64,000 bases of DNA from Chitinophaga niastensis (GTDB lineage Bacteria; Bacteroidota; Bacteroidia; Chitinophagales; Chitinophagaceae), in assembly GCF_003014755.1 (NCBI RefSeq), contig NZ_PYAW01000003.1, forward strand, positions 434,001-498,000, in the 5' to 3' direction. Both the position numbers and the translations under genes were made by a program. How positions within the stretch are numbered: the stretch's first letter is position 1; each line of letters begins with the position of its first letter. Positions 54,601 to 63,758 of this stretch are shown one piece after another. The notes beneath the pieces are model-generated. The model was not told the origin of the DNA. It worked only from the letters and a program-made list of their open reading frames with translations, and ran no database searches.

Positions 54601-55154
54601 AGACTTTTTAGTTTGATAGCATAGCGGCCATTTTCATCTGAAATAGCACCGTTGGTAGTGCCTTTTTCAAGCACTGTTACGCCAGGTAAGGGACCGGATT
54701 TATCACTTACAATACCGGTAGTTTTTTTACCTTGTCTGGAAGAAGGGCCGTCATTGCCGGCTCCGGGCAGAATAACGATCACGCCGGATTGTTCATTAAT
54801 AACCGACCGGGTGTTTTTTAATACTCCATTTAATACTTCCCGCAATGTTTTGTTTTCATACACCTGTCTGCTGATAGCAAAGTTTTTCAGCTGGTTGGCA
54901 TTATAAGCGAAATTCAGCCCGGTTAATTTTTCTATCTCTTTAACAGCATCCAGTGCATTCCCTGCATTGATAGTGATGCCGGGAATTTTCTTATCCAATT
55001 GGGGGCTTGTTTGCCCTAAAGCAGGAAGGCTGACCACAAAGGGTAGCAGGTATAAAAATAAGCGGACTACTTTTGCCTTAAATAATTGGCAAATAGGTAT
55101 CCTTTTTCTAATTTTAGAAATGAGAATCATGAGCTTGCATTTTATGTGAGTCAT
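51609..55154 (-). CDS. SusC/RagA TonB-linked outer-membrane transporter with STN domain
   Basis: This 1,181-residue protein has a signal-like N-terminus, then an STN domain (about residues 55-130, NALDAVKEIEKLTGLNFAYN). A carboxypeptidase-like CNA-B domain (GVTVLEKGTTNGAISDENGR), a plug domain (VVVTALGIKREERSLGYAIQ) and a large C-terminal barrel (SVAFSGGSEKASYRLSYANQ) follow. The STN domain is typical of transducers that signal to FecR. It pairs with the SusD protein to take up an oligosaccharide or peptide ligand. It follows the FecR gene by 30 bp and leads to SusD by 18 bp. Confidence 0.95.
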   Translation of the reverse strand: MTHIKCKLMILISKIRKRIPICQLFKAKVVRLFLYLLPFVVSLPALGQTSPQLDKKIPGITINAGNALDAVKEIEKLTGLNFAYNANQLKNFAISRQVYENKTLREVLNGVLKNTRSVINEQSGVIVILPGAGNDGPSSRQGKKTTGIVSDKSGPLPGVTVLEKGTTNGAISDENGRYAIKLKSLPAILVFSITGLKKQEQAVEDEGTLNVTMEGDLQKLGEVVVTALGIKREERSLGYAIQKIGGEQVDNSKFTDLKTALAGKIAGAQLVGAPSSTFRDAGLRLRGANSLSGGSPIYVLDGTIISHTDINLDNIESISVLKGAAATALYGIRAAAGAVLLTSKTGQRNQKMRVEVNSGTAFERLSVIPAYQNIYGAGDNMNFDVFHFDPNKHPADWKNFDGQKMVQYYMDQSWGPKMDGTMVREWFSWYPGEDFGKQTPFVSHPNNVRDFFRTGINLNNSVAFSGGSEKASYRLSYANQYRDLIYPNANRKRNFIDFAGNFDVTDKFTVFADINVVSTKQIAEPFDGGNSNQRSIMAQFNQEFQRSVDMKRLWPYKTPDGTYRTWNIVGPNGNDSASALRPRKRDNPYSVYYESYRRYSNFRIFGNTGFNYKILPNLKLQSLIRADIMVDDYDDRVASGTVKQDMYKSGSSLPREFNYEMTLNYNKQIHDLSIDALAGGNIRHFKFTRNEANTVGGLSIPNLYAITASNQRPNAFNDYQEQEVRSVYGKVSLGYKRLLYVDLTGRNDWSSTLPVAKNYYFYPSVSTSFIFTELLPHSNWLSFGKVRLGVAQAGSDAGIYAINTGYNLQNPYGSSPAINVPDKLVDPRLSPSLSTSIEGGLALKLLNNRIGVDVSIYKNKNTKQVTELQISETNGYSSYLTNLGEIQSKGVDIAITATPIRNKVITWDVYVNAGTNKSKVIDLAANMDNYLAAGRENGLRLELDHRKGAEWGLLVGPTFQYYQAKDANGKPIASASNGKPIVNTNGAYLTNENQPLGSILPKFTGGLGSTIVYKNFDFSFAIDYQVGGKFLSLTKMFLLGTGLDPSTVGTNDKGNDWRLPVAQGGGIKPDGVLADGTPFTGYVEARTYYWTYLFNKVAPPFIFDASYVKLRELRLGYTFAMKPWYKRAGFTSLNVALYAQNPWLIYTALKGIDTSELESFWEERGQVPATRTIGFNLKLVL

Positions 55155-55184
55155 TCAGCAGCATTCGTTCGTGCGAATGCTGTT

Positions 55185-56120
55185 TTATTTTACATAGACG
55201 TGAATTTTGGTGTGTTGGTCCTTCGCTACTTTAAACCGGACATTACTTATTTTTTCTACAATCGTCAGCACCTGCTGCAAAGGTGTATTGGCATTAAAAG
55301 TGATTGTACGCAGGGAATCATCTTGCAGCGCATGTTTATCAAACTCAACACCATAGAGCATTTCCAGGCGTTCTAATACATTGGTCAGTGGTTCTTCACG
55401 TATTACAATACGGCCACTCATCCACTCATCGGCAAACTGCCCATCTTCATGTGTAGTAGTAAAAAGGTTACTGCGGCTATCAACCATTACCTGGTCTGCC
55501 GGCAGGAGCTGACAAAACTCCCGCTTCGCATTGCCCACACTCACTTTACCTGTCTTCACCGTTATCTTCAGCGCGTGCGACTGCTGGTATTTCAGGATAT
55601 TAAAAGAAGTACCCAGTACTTTGGTGGTAATGCCATCCGACAGCACGCTGAAAGGACTGGCAGCATTGTGTTGTATATTAAAAAAGGCTTCTCCCTTTTG
55701 CAGGGAAACAATGCGATCTTTCACGCCAAAGTTGCTGCTATAGCTGATTTGAGAATTGGCATTGAGCATAACAACGGAACTATCGGGTAAGTATACACGC
55801 TTTTGTTCATGGATACCGGTACTGATATACGTAAGCTGCAGCGCCTTTTCAGCGCGGTTATGCAGGTGTCCTATTCCCCAGTACAACAATAGTATGGCGG
55901 CAGCGGCGCCTGAAACAGCATAGCTCCAGGTGAGCCACCGGCTCCGGCCGGCAGTTGCTGCCGGCTGCCCGGTATGCGCCAGGATAGATTGCATTAGCCG
56001 CTCTTTCGCCTCCTGCCGCTCTTCTGCAGAGGCAAAAGGCGTCTCTTTACTTTGTCCGCTTAACTGGTCAAAGAATGCTGCTATTTTCTTCTCCTGTTTA
56101 TGCCGCTGTCTTCGCCCCAT
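55185..56120 (-). CDS. FecR-family anti-sigma factor of the SusCD operon
   Basis: This 311-residue protein has an N-terminal cytoplasmic segment, one membrane segment (WSYAVSGAAAAILLLYWG, residues about 68-86) and a periplasmic FecR region (RVYLPDSSVVMLNANSQISY, NLFTTTHEDGQFADEWMSG). It should relay ligand binding at the SusC STN domain to the sigma factor at 56217. It starts 96 bp after that sigma gene and ends 30 bp before SusC, a standard order. Confidence 0.93.
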   Translation of the reverse strand: MGRRQRHKQEKKIAAFFDQLSGQSKETPFASAEERQEAKERLMQSILAHTGQPAATAGRSRWLTWSYAVSGAAAAILLLYWGIGHLHNRAEKALQLTYISTGIHEQKRVYLPDSSVVMLNANSQISYSSNFGVKDRIVSLQKGEAFFNIQHNAASPFSVLSDGITTKVLGTSFNILKYQQSHALKITVKTGKVSVGNAKREFCQLLPADQVMVDSRSNLFTTTHEDGQFADEWMSGRIVIREEPLTNVLERLEMLYGVEFDKHALQDDSLRTITFNANTPLQQVLTIVEKISNVRFKVAKDQHTKIHVYVK

Positions 56121-56216
56121 AATTTCCTTTGTGTGAATACAAAGACAACTGAACAGGTATTTTCTGATCAGATGAAATGTTCAATTAACATTTTCTTAAC
56201 ATTGCAGATACGCCTA

Positions 56217-56747
56217 TTATTTTCGCAGGAGCCGCCGCCTTACATTATTGAGCTGGTTTCGGATGGTATGTTCGGAGAGCGATAAATGATCAGATATTTC
56301 TTTGATATTGAGGCCTTCCATCAGGTATAGTTTCGCGATCCGCCTCATTTTATCCGGCAGTACTTCCAGATGGTGTAACAGTCTTTTGGTATGCTCTTTT
56401 TTTTCGATGATGGTATCTTCTTCCGCAAGACTGCTGATGCTGTTTAGCAGCACCTGGTAATGCGCATGTTTCACCGCATTTGCTTTCAGGAAGTTGTAGA
56501 TCCGGTTTTTCAGGCTTTTAAACAGGTAAGCTTTCACACTGCTTTCAATATTAATAGTATCGCGCTTATCCCATATGTGCAGGAATAGTTCCTGCAGTAC
56601 ATCTTCTACATGATCTTTATCGGGCAGGATCTTAAATGCGTAACCATATAGTTCTTCCCAATGGCGCGCATACAGCGCTGTAAAGCCTTCTATACTGTTA
56701 GCTTTAACCAGGTGAAACAGGGCAATGTCTGTTGAGTGGGCAGTCAT
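56217..56747 (-). CDS. ECF sigma factor (FecI-like) of the SusCD operon
   Basis: I choose the ATG at 56747, because the longer frame begins at a TTG and the family usually starts near MTAHSTDIALFHL. This gives 176 residues. Region 2 is GFTALYARHWEELYGYAF with DVLQELFLHIWDKRDTINIE. Region 4 is LYLMEGLNIKEISDHLSLSE with TIRNQLNNVRRRL. It leads the sigma/FecR/SusC/SusD operon and should activate it when the ligand is bound. Confidence 0.92.
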   Translation of the reverse strand: MTAHSTDIALFHLVKANSIEGFTALYARHWEELYGYAFKILPDKDHVEDVLQELFLHIWDKRDTINIESSVKAYLFKSLKNRIYNFLKANAVKHAHYQVLLNSISSLAEEDTIIEKKEHTKRLLHHLEVLPDKMRRIAKLYLMEGLNIKEISDHLSLSEHTIRNQLNNVRRRLLRK

Positions 56748-57027
56748 ATTTGTTTGGTGATCACGCCTGACGAAATTACTTTTATCCGCTTTGTATCTGT
56801 GTAACAAGTGTATTAATAAAACATTAATTCAATATGGCAGATCCTGGACTATATTGCGTAATATCACGTGGACATTGCTTTTCATAACGATTCGTAATTG
56901 CATTTTGGTTGCGCTGATTTATCGTTTTGAAAATTAATGAAATTGTAAGAAGAAAAACAAAAAATCTGATGATCAGTCAGTCAAACGCATCCGCAACCTG
57001 GTAACTTTTTTTGTGTAAATTCGTTCT

Positions 57028-58338
57028 ATGTCAACAACCGAAATCCGGAATACCCTCAATTCTATGAAAAAACTGCTGCCATCTATTATCGGGGATCAAC
57101 ACCAGTTTACGCTGGAAAACCGCATATTCAACGCCATCGCTATGATGGCACTGCTGGTCATTGCAATCAACGTTCCATACAATTACATGACAGGACTTAC
57201 TGTCACTGCATTGATCTTTTCTCTACTGGTCGTTGCTTTTGCCGGCATTTATTATTTATCAAGATTTAAAAAGAAGGTAAATCTCAGTATAGGCATCTCC
57301 GTGATCCTGATCAATGTAACATTTGCGATCAATTATTTTTTCAGCAGTGGTATCCAGGGAGCTTCCCTTCTCTCTTTTACACTTGCATTTTTCTTAACCA
57401 TGCTGATCTCCCATTCCAAACAATATGCCTGGTGGATTTGCCTGAACCTGTTTACCGTATTGGGTATTATCAGCTATGAATACTACCATCCTGAAGCGGT
57501 ACTCAATGTATATAAAACCCGGAAAGCTATTTTTGAAGATATCACGCCTACTTATATTACAGATGTAGTGGTTATTTTTATAGGCACCCTTTACCTGAAG
57601 AATGCTTATAATAAAGAGAAAAAGAGAGGAGAAGAAAAAGCGCTGCGCCTTGAAACCATGGATTCAGAAAAAAACAAACTTTTCTCCCTCCTGTCGCACG
57701 ACTTACGTAATCCACTGGCTGCTATTCAGTCCTATCTGCAGTTACTGAATGATATAGAACTGGAACAAAAAGATAAAACACAGATTGAAACGGAGTTGCT
57801 ATATGTGGTCAACAGCACACAGGAAATGCTGTATAATATCCTGATATGGTCTAAAACACAGATGGATGGCCTTTCGGTGAACCTTGTACCGGTAGATGTA
57901 GCCGCTGCTATTCAGCCTATTCTGAAAATAAACAAACTGGCGACCGCCAAAAAAGGGATTCAGCTGGATGCTAATATTGATGCCTCCATAAAGGCCATGG
58001 CAGATTTGAATATGTTGCAGCTGATTATACGTAATTTAGTGGGCAACGCCGCCAAATTCACGCCCGCAGGCGGATCTATCAATATTAAAACAATAAGATC
58101 CGGTAACAACTGTTTAATAGAAATTAAAGATAGCGGAGCCGGTATTGATCCGGACGGAATAGCAGATATCTTTTCTTTGAAAGTAAGATCCACCTTTGGT
58201 ACGGAGAATGAAAAAGGTGTGGGCCTGGGACTTTTCCTCTGCAAGGAATATACCACCGCACAGCAGGGCCAGATATGGTTTGAAAGTACAAAAGGCCGTG
58301 GAAGCTCCTTTTATGTGTCGCTTCCACTGGCCAATTAA
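57028..58338 (+). CDS. Sensor histidine kinase (orphan)
   Basis: This 436-residue protein has about six N-terminal membrane segments (residues 34-190), a short linker, and a HisKA domain with H224 in LLSHDLRNPLAAIQSY. The HATPase domain shows an N box (RNLVGNAAKFTP), a G1 box (DSGAGIDPDG) and a G2 box (GVGLGLFLCKEY). No response-regulator gene is adjacent, so the partner is elsewhere. The signal is unknown; the membrane part may sense a small hydrophobic or envelope cue. Its stop codon abuts the stop of the permease on the other strand. Confidence 0.93.
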   Translation: MSTTEIRNTLNSMKKLLPSIIGDQHQFTLENRIFNAIAMMALLVIAINVPYNYMTGLTVTALIFSLLVVAFAGIYYLSRFKKKVNLSIGISVILINVTFAINYFFSSGIQGASLLSFTLAFFLTMLISHSKQYAWWICLNLFTVLGIISYEYYHPEAVLNVYKTRKAIFEDITPTYITDVVVIFIGTLYLKNAYNKEKKRGEEKALRLETMDSEKNKLFSLLSHDLRNPLAAIQSYLQLLNDIELEQKDKTQIETELLYVVNSTQEMLYNILIWSKTQMDGLSVNLVPVDVAAAIQPILKINKLATAKKGIQLDANIDASIKAMADLNMLQLIIRNLVGNAAKFTPAGGSINIKTIRSGNNCLIEIKDSGAGIDPDGIADIFSLKVRSTFGTENEKGVGLGLFLCKEYTTAQQGQIWFESTKGRGSSFYVSLPLAN

Positions 58339-60747
58339 TTATTCTGCTTTCAAACTGCTCACAGGATTAGCCATGGCGGCTTTAATAGCGCGGTAACTGA
58401 TAGTTGCCATCGTAATTACAATAGCAATTAATGCTGCCAGTGCAAATACCGTCCAGCTGATCTGTACACGATAAGCAAAGTCCTGTAGCCATTTATTCAT
58501 CATATACCAGGCAAGTGGTGTAGCAATTACAATAGCCAGGAATACAAGCTTCAGAAAATCTTTGGATAACAGGGCTACAATACCTGTTACAGAAGAACCC
58601 AATACTTTGCGGATACCAATTTCCTTGGTGCGTTGTTCTGCAGCATAAGTGATCAGTCCGAATATACCCAGGGAAGCAATGAAAATAGCCAGCACCGCAA
58701 AAGAGATAAAGATCTTACCTGTGCGTTGTTCTGCCTGGTACAACTTGTTGAAATCATCATCCATAAAGGAATACACAAATGGTTGTCCTTCCATCTTATC
58801 CTGTGATTCGTATTTACTTTTTATTTGTGCAATCAATCCCTGCAGGTTACTGGTATGAACGCGAAAAGCCATGCTATTACGATATTCACCCAGCCTGATT
58901 ATCAACGGCGGTATTTTATTCCGAAGCGATCCTACATTAAAATCTTTCACAACACCAATAACCTTCAAAGGCTTCGAACCTTCATAGAGATATTTATTAT
59001 CAAGGTCTTTGAAGCCCAACTGGTTTGCAGCGGTTTCATTAATCAGCAACGCAAAGGTATCGGAGGGCATCTGTGGCGAGAAGTTCCTGCCACTGGCCAT
59101 TTGCATGCCCATGGTAGGAATAAAATCTGCGTCTACATACCAATCGTGCAATCCCATTACCTGACCGGCACTCCTGGCAGCATCTTTTGAATAGATGCTG
59201 GTATTCATGGCAATATCAGTAGGCAGGGAACCTGTCATAGTACCCGCTTCCACGCCTGGCAGCTGCAATACTTCATTTTTAAAAGGAAGGGCATGTATCC
59301 ACAGCGAGGCTGTGTTTTGCAGCACCAATACCTGTTCACGGTTATAGCCTAATTTTTTATTACGGATATAACTCAACTGGTTATTGATCACCAATGTACC
59401 TACAATCAGCAAAATAGCAGAGGCAAACTGAAATACCACCAGACTGTTTCTTAGCCAGCTGCCCTTAAAACCGGTTGTTAGTCTGCCTTTCAATACTTTC
59501 ATCGGTTCAAATCCGGAGAGGAAAAAGGCCGGATAACTACCTGCCAGCAAACCAACAACAATACCGATAACAAGTAATAGCGGCAATAACCAGGTAATAG
59601 CCGATAACTGAACGGTAATATGCTTACCGGATAACTGGTTTAAAAAAGGCAACAGCGCCAGCGCAATACCTATTGCCAGTACCAAAGCAAAAAGACTGGT
59701 CAGCATAGATTCCGACAGGAACTGCAATATCAATGAAGAACGTTGGGAGCCCAATACTTTCCGCACGCCCACTTCTTTGGAACGCCCGGCAGACCGTGCT
59801 GTAGAGAGGTTCATGAAATTCACACAGGCAATCAGCAGGATGATGATGCCTACTATAATAAAGATGTACACATATTGTACATTACCGGAAGGTTCTACTT
59901 CACTGGCCAACGGAGAATGTAAGTGAATTTTCGTTAACGGAATCGTTACATATCCAAAGTGGCCACCGCTTTTTTCCAGTTCTGCCAAGTTACTACCGGT
60001 CATGGCTTTTAGAGGTCCCTCCATATATTTCTTAGTGGCTTCTTTCAGGTAGCCGTTGAGCATCTGCTCAGTAGTACCCGGACGTAACAACACATAAGTG
60101 GCGTAATTATCGGCCATCCAGCTTGCATTGCGGCTGTCCTGCAGTTCAGAGATTGCCCGGATAAAATCAAAATGCAGATGTGCCTGATCGGGTACATCTT
60201 TTATCACGCCTGTAATTATATAGTTGTTGACATTATCTGTGATTAATGTTTTACCTACTACATCGGTGCTATTGAAATACTTAATCGCCATACGCTCAGA
60301 TAGGACCATAGAATTAGGCTGCGTCAGCGCTGTTTTAGGATTACCGCTGATCATCGGCAGGGTAAACACATCAAATAAAGAAGAATCTGCAAAGCTGGCG
60401 TTCTGCTCTATCAGTGTAGTGGTGCCTTTCTTCACCAGTATTTTCCCCTGCTGTGTAAATCGCACGTAGTTTTCTACCTGCGGATAGTTCTGTACTAATA
60501 CCGGCCCAAATTGTGAAGGCGCATATCTTTCAAGGAAAGCATTGCCATTCACCAGGAAATCTGCGTCTATACGATAGATACGGTCTGCTTTTTTGTTGTA
60601 TTGATCATAGCTCAGTTCATCTGTTACAAATAAGGTAATCAGCAAACAGGTGGCTAAACCAATAGCCAGGCCCAAAATAGTGATGGCAGAAAAACCCTTA
60701 TTCCTCCAAAGGTTGCGGAGTGCTATCTTTAAATAGTTCTTTAACAT
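58339..60747 (-). CDS. ABC permease of MacB/FtsX type
   Basis: This 802-residue protein starts with a membrane segment (GFSAITILGLAIGLATCLLI), then a MacB-type periplasmic domain, then three membrane segments (from about residue 280), a second periplasmic domain and three final membrane segments (IFGLITYAAEQRTKEIGIRK). The signature KEVGVRKVLGSQ occurs twice in related forms. The ATPase partner is not adjacent. Relatives act in lipoprotein or drug export, or mechanotransmission. It is convergent with the histidine kinase with no gap. Confidence 0.9.
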   Translation of the reverse strand: MLKNYLKIALRNLWRNKGFSAITILGLAIGLATCLLITLFVTDELSYDQYNKKADRIYRIDADFLVNGNAFLERYAPSQFGPVLVQNYPQVENYVRFTQQGKILVKKGTTTLIEQNASFADSSLFDVFTLPMISGNPKTALTQPNSMVLSERMAIKYFNSTDVVGKTLITDNVNNYIITGVIKDVPDQAHLHFDFIRAISELQDSRNASWMADNYATYVLLRPGTTEQMLNGYLKEATKKYMEGPLKAMTGSNLAELEKSGGHFGYVTIPLTKIHLHSPLASEVEPSGNVQYVYIFIIVGIIILLIACVNFMNLSTARSAGRSKEVGVRKVLGSQRSSLILQFLSESMLTSLFALVLAIGIALALLPFLNQLSGKHITVQLSAITWLLPLLLVIGIVVGLLAGSYPAFFLSGFEPMKVLKGRLTTGFKGSWLRNSLVVFQFASAILLIVGTLVINNQLSYIRNKKLGYNREQVLVLQNTASLWIHALPFKNEVLQLPGVEAGTMTGSLPTDIAMNTSIYSKDAARSAGQVMGLHDWYVDADFIPTMGMQMASGRNFSPQMPSDTFALLINETAANQLGFKDLDNKYLYEGSKPLKVIGVVKDFNVGSLRNKIPPLIIRLGEYRNSMAFRVHTSNLQGLIAQIKSKYESQDKMEGQPFVYSFMDDDFNKLYQAEQRTGKIFISFAVLAIFIASLGIFGLITYAAEQRTKEIGIRKVLGSSVTGIVALLSKDFLKLVFLAIVIATPLAWYMMNKWLQDFAYRVQISWTVFALAALIAIVITMATISYRAIKAAMANPVSSLKAE

Positions 60748-61005
60748 AGTAATGCGTATCAGCTTAAAACATCGGTCCTTTGATCACAAAGACACTTCGA
60801 TATACTTTTGGTTGCGCCAAAAAAATGCCGGGATACAAAAAGACTAACAATCAACAGTTTATGTTTGTTATTATCGGTTTAAACGCCCGGTTTTGATACA
60901 GATAGTGTTCAATATCGGGCACCTGATAATTGTGTTAATAACATAAGGATACTTGCATCGTTTAAGTATTTCATTTAACTTCCATTTACTTAGCTACTAT
61001 CCACT

Positions 61006-61308
61006 ATGAATAAACGTATAATAGTATTTGTTATCTACCTGTTGTACAATCTGCTATACCTGTTGGCCGGCGCATACATCATCATTGTAACTGTCCTATA
61101 TGCTGCGCTGATGCTGATCCCTCCGGCATTTATTTACTTAACGGGCATAATAGAAATAATACTGCTCATTTATGGCAGCACCTTAATTAATAATGCGTTT
61201 TTAAGAAAATTTGCGCAGGAGGAAAACCAGTGGCTAATCGTAAAATATACTACCTGGATATTCGCTATCCTGTTAATCCTGGGTGTTTCCTTCACTTTTT
61301 GGAATTAA
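61006..61308 (+). CDS. Small three-TM membrane protein, function unknown
   Basis: This 100-residue protein has three or four hydrophobic segments (about residues 4-24, 27-50, 47-63 and 80-98), with a charged loop (RKFAQEENQWLIVKY). No family was recognised. The ATG at 61006 is the only good start. It is convergent with the DUF3052-like gene, with a 1-bp gap. Confidence 0.6.
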   Translation: MNKRIIVFVIYLLYNLLYLLAGAYIIIVTVLYAALMLIPPAFIYLTGIIEIILLIYGSTLINNAFLRKFAQEENQWLIVKYTTWIFAILLILGVSFTFWN

Positions 61309-61309
61309 A

Positions 61310-61708
61310 TCATTTACCAATGCAATCTGCAGGTCTTGCCCTTAAAGCAGTCCATGTTTCATCAATGGAAGCACTGGCAATTACCTGCAAATCAACCAGC
61401 TCAAAGGCTGCCCAGACAGTTTCTCTTTTTATATCGCTTTTAATTTTTCCTGTGCCCTTTGGATAGCAGGCCCAGAACAGACAATCCGTTACACCATAAC
61501 TGCTTACTTCTTTTATCAGTTTCTCCAGTTCCTTTTGTGTGGTAGCAAAAACCTGAACAAAATCATATGTTCCTTCTTTTTTCTTTACCGGCTTACTGTC
61601 GTATGAAACGCCTTCCAGCATTGTCACGTAGAAAGATGGCGCATTTACAATCAATGCGCTGCCGGCTTTGTGAAAATATAATTTCTTTAATACTATTTCG
61701 GAAGACAT
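61310..61708 (-). CDS. DUF3052-like hypothetical protein
   Basis: This 132-residue protein has no signal or membrane segment. Sequences such as YFHKAGSALIVNAPSFYVTM and LFWACYPKGTGKIKSDIKRE resemble DUF3052/YdeI-type small proteins of unknown function. The assignment is tentative. Its only near neighbour is the small membrane gene, convergent with it. Confidence 0.65.
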   Translation of the reverse strand: MSSEIVLKKLYFHKAGSALIVNAPSFYVTMLEGVSYDSKPVKKKEGTYDFVQVFATTQKELEKLIKEVSSYGVTDCLFWACYPKGTGKIKSDIKRETVWAAFELVDLQVIASASIDETWTALRARPADCIGK

Positions 61709-61756
61709 ATATCTGTTATTATATCTTTATGAAGATACAAAAATCTGATCGCAGCA

Positions 61757-61814
61757 AAATAACAAAACGAAAGCCTGTCCTGATTTAGCGGGACAAGCTT
61801 TCGTTTTGTTATTT
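61757..61814. terminator. Long bidirectional terminator hairpin
   Basis: An 18-bp stem (61757-61774 with 61797-61814) and an inner 5-bp stem are separated by one mismatch and close on a 10-nt loop. It lies just past the 3' end of the SDR gene on the minus strand. Confidence 0.8.
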
Positions 61815-61820
61815 AATTTC

Positions 61821-62585
61821 TTACAGGTACATGCCACCGGAGGCTTCAATACGTTGCGCTGTAATCCAACGGGCTTCCTCCGTACATAAAAAGGCTACTA
61901 TTCCGCCAATATCATCCGGTAAGCCGGTGCGTCCCAGCGCCGTTTGCGATTCGATGTGTTTTACAACATGTGGCGCATGTTCAAATACCGCTTTGGTAAA
62001 ATCTGTCTGAATAATGCCCGGTGCTACCACATTGGCTGTAATACCACGTGGGCCTACTTCTTTGGCCAGGTATTTAGTAAACACCTCAATCGCACCTTTC
62101 ATAGACGCATAGGCAGCATAACCGGGCGTTACAAAGCGGGCCAAACCTGTTGAGAGATTGATAATACGGCCATTATCCTTAATAAAAGGCAATGCTTGCT
62201 GTGTCAGAAAGTATACGCCTTTAAAATGTACCTGGTATAACTCATCAAACGCCTCTTCTGTTGTATCAGCAATGGCTGCATTGGCTTCAATGCCGGCATT
62301 GTTGATTAAAAAATCAAATTTATTGCTGCCTGTTTCTGCTGATAAATAACCTCCTACGGTTGTAAAAAAGGAACTGTAAGTTTTGCTGTCGCTTACATTC
62401 AGCAAAAAAGCGGCGGCCTTTTGTCCCAGTGCCTGAATTTGCGCTACCACCTCATCTGCTGCTGCTTTATTGCTATTGTAAGTGATAATGATATCATTTC
62501 CGTTTTTAGCAAGATGTAAAGCCATATTTTTGCCCAAACCACGGCTACCGCCGGTTATCAGTGCTATTTTATTCTTCGTTGTCAT
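61821..62585 (-). CDS. Short-chain dehydrogenase/reductase (classical SDR)
   Basis: This 254-residue protein has TGGSRGLGKN (residues about 11-20), NNAG in the middle, the catalytic Ser in NLSTGLAR and YASMK as YxxxK. It ends in GGMYL. It is a typical classical SDR that reduces a carbonyl or oxidises an alcohol with NAD(P)H; the substrate is unknown. It is downstream of the extended-SDR gene on the same strand (about 100 bp). Confidence 0.92.
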   Translation of the reverse strand: MTTKNKIALITGGSRGLGKNMALHLAKNGNDIIITYNSNKAAADEVVAQIQALGQKAAAFLLNVSDSKTYSSFFTTVGGYLSAETGSNKFDFLINNAGIEANAAIADTTEEAFDELYQVHFKGVYFLTQQALPFIKDNGRIINLSTGLARFVTPGYAAYASMKGAIEVFTKYLAKEVGPRGITANVVAPGIIQTDFTKAVFEHAPHVVKHIESQTALGRTGLPDDIGGIVAFLCTEEARWITAQRIEASGGMYL

Positions 62586-62684
62586 ATTTGTATTTGTTTT
62601 TTTTAACGATACAAATCTCCAATAATAGCACCGGTTAGTTATGGTGATAGCTTAAGTATTAATGGTGAGTACTTAAGTATTTTG

Positions 62685-63692
62685 TTAAAACAGCCGTTCT
62701 TTGTTTGCCATAAGATATTGCATGGCGGCTATTACAGCCTGCCGCGGTGGTGTAGGGTTAAAGCCCAGCTCTTTTCTTGCTTTGCTGATATCAAAATTCT
62801 GTTGCAGTCCGGAAAACATGGCTACATCATTTACTGTCATTTGTGGAGCTTTGCCGGTAAACCTACTGACTGTTTCCATGAGCCAGGCAACTGTGAACAG
62901 TATACTTTTAGGTACAGCAGTGGGTTGCTTAATTTTCAGTTCAGGATATAGCTCTTTGGCCAGCAGTGTTGTTTCCTTTATACTCATGCACTTTTCGCTC
63001 GCCAGGATGTATCGCTCCCCGCTTCTCCCGTGGCTGGCTGCCAGGTACAAGCCTTCTGCTACGTCCTTTACATCTACCCAGTTTAAAGTAATATTTGTTT
63101 CTACAGGGATCGCTTTTTTCAGGATCAATGCGAGGATATTGTAAGAAACATTCAAAGGGCCGAAGGCTTCATTGCCAATCATGGCAGAAGGCATTACAGC
63201 AACCAGCTCTATATTATGTTTGGCGGCTAATTCAAAGGCCAGCCTTTCTCCGTCATTTTTAGAATTATAATACCAGTTTCTGCGATCAGGGTTATATCCA
63301 TTACTTTCTTTTGCCGGCAGTGTAGCGTAATTCAGCGCAGCAATAGAGCTAACATAAACAATTCTCTTTACACCCGCCTCTTTGGCGGCTTCGATGCTGA
63401 GCTTTGTACCCTGCATGTTTACATCATATATTTCCTTCCGCTGATCTTTTGCCCAAAGCTTAAATGCAGCACCTACTGCATAAAAGGTTTCAACACCCTG
63501 TAATGCATTTATCAGGGATTTTTTATTCATGATATCTGCCTGTACCAGTTTACAGTCTAAGCCCTCAAACGGTTGTTTGTTGGCAATATTCCGTACAGAT
63601 GCAGTAACAGGTATACCTTTTTCCAATAAATTTCTAACCAGGTTATTACCGAGATGTCCGTTTGCTCCTGTAACCAATGATAAACTTTTCAT
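62685..63692 (-). CDS. NAD-dependent epimerase/dehydratase family (extended SDR)
   Basis: I choose the ATG at 63692, because the longer frame to 63743 adds an unusual Arg-rich extension. This gives 335 residues that start MKSLSLVTGANGHLGNN, a TGxxGxxG motif. The catalytic YxxxK is YYNSK. The body has the dihydroflavonol-reductase-like pattern (GVETFYAVGAAF, IVYVSSIAAL). Substrate unknown. It follows the Crp/Fnr-type gene by about 66 bp, so the three may form one operon. Confidence 0.88.
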   Translation of the reverse strand: MKSLSLVTGANGHLGNNLVRNLLEKGIPVTASVRNIANKQPFEGLDCKLVQADIMNKKSLINALQGVETFYAVGAAFKLWAKDQRKEIYDVNMQGTKLSIEAAKEAGVKRIVYVSSIAALNYATLPAKESNGYNPDRRNWYYNSKNDGERLAFELAAKHNIELVAVMPSAMIGNEAFGPLNVSYNILALILKKAIPVETNITLNWVDVKDVAEGLYLAASHGRSGERYILASEKCMSIKETTLLAKELYPELKIKQPTAVPKSILFTVAWLMETVSRFTGKAPQMTVNDVAMFSGLQQNFDISKARKELGFNPTPPRQAVIAAMQYLMANKERLF

Positions 63693-63758
63693 GTTATACT
63701 TCTTTTTCAGTGATAACACAAAAGTCCGCCAGCGCAGGCGCAATCTGCTTGACCTATG

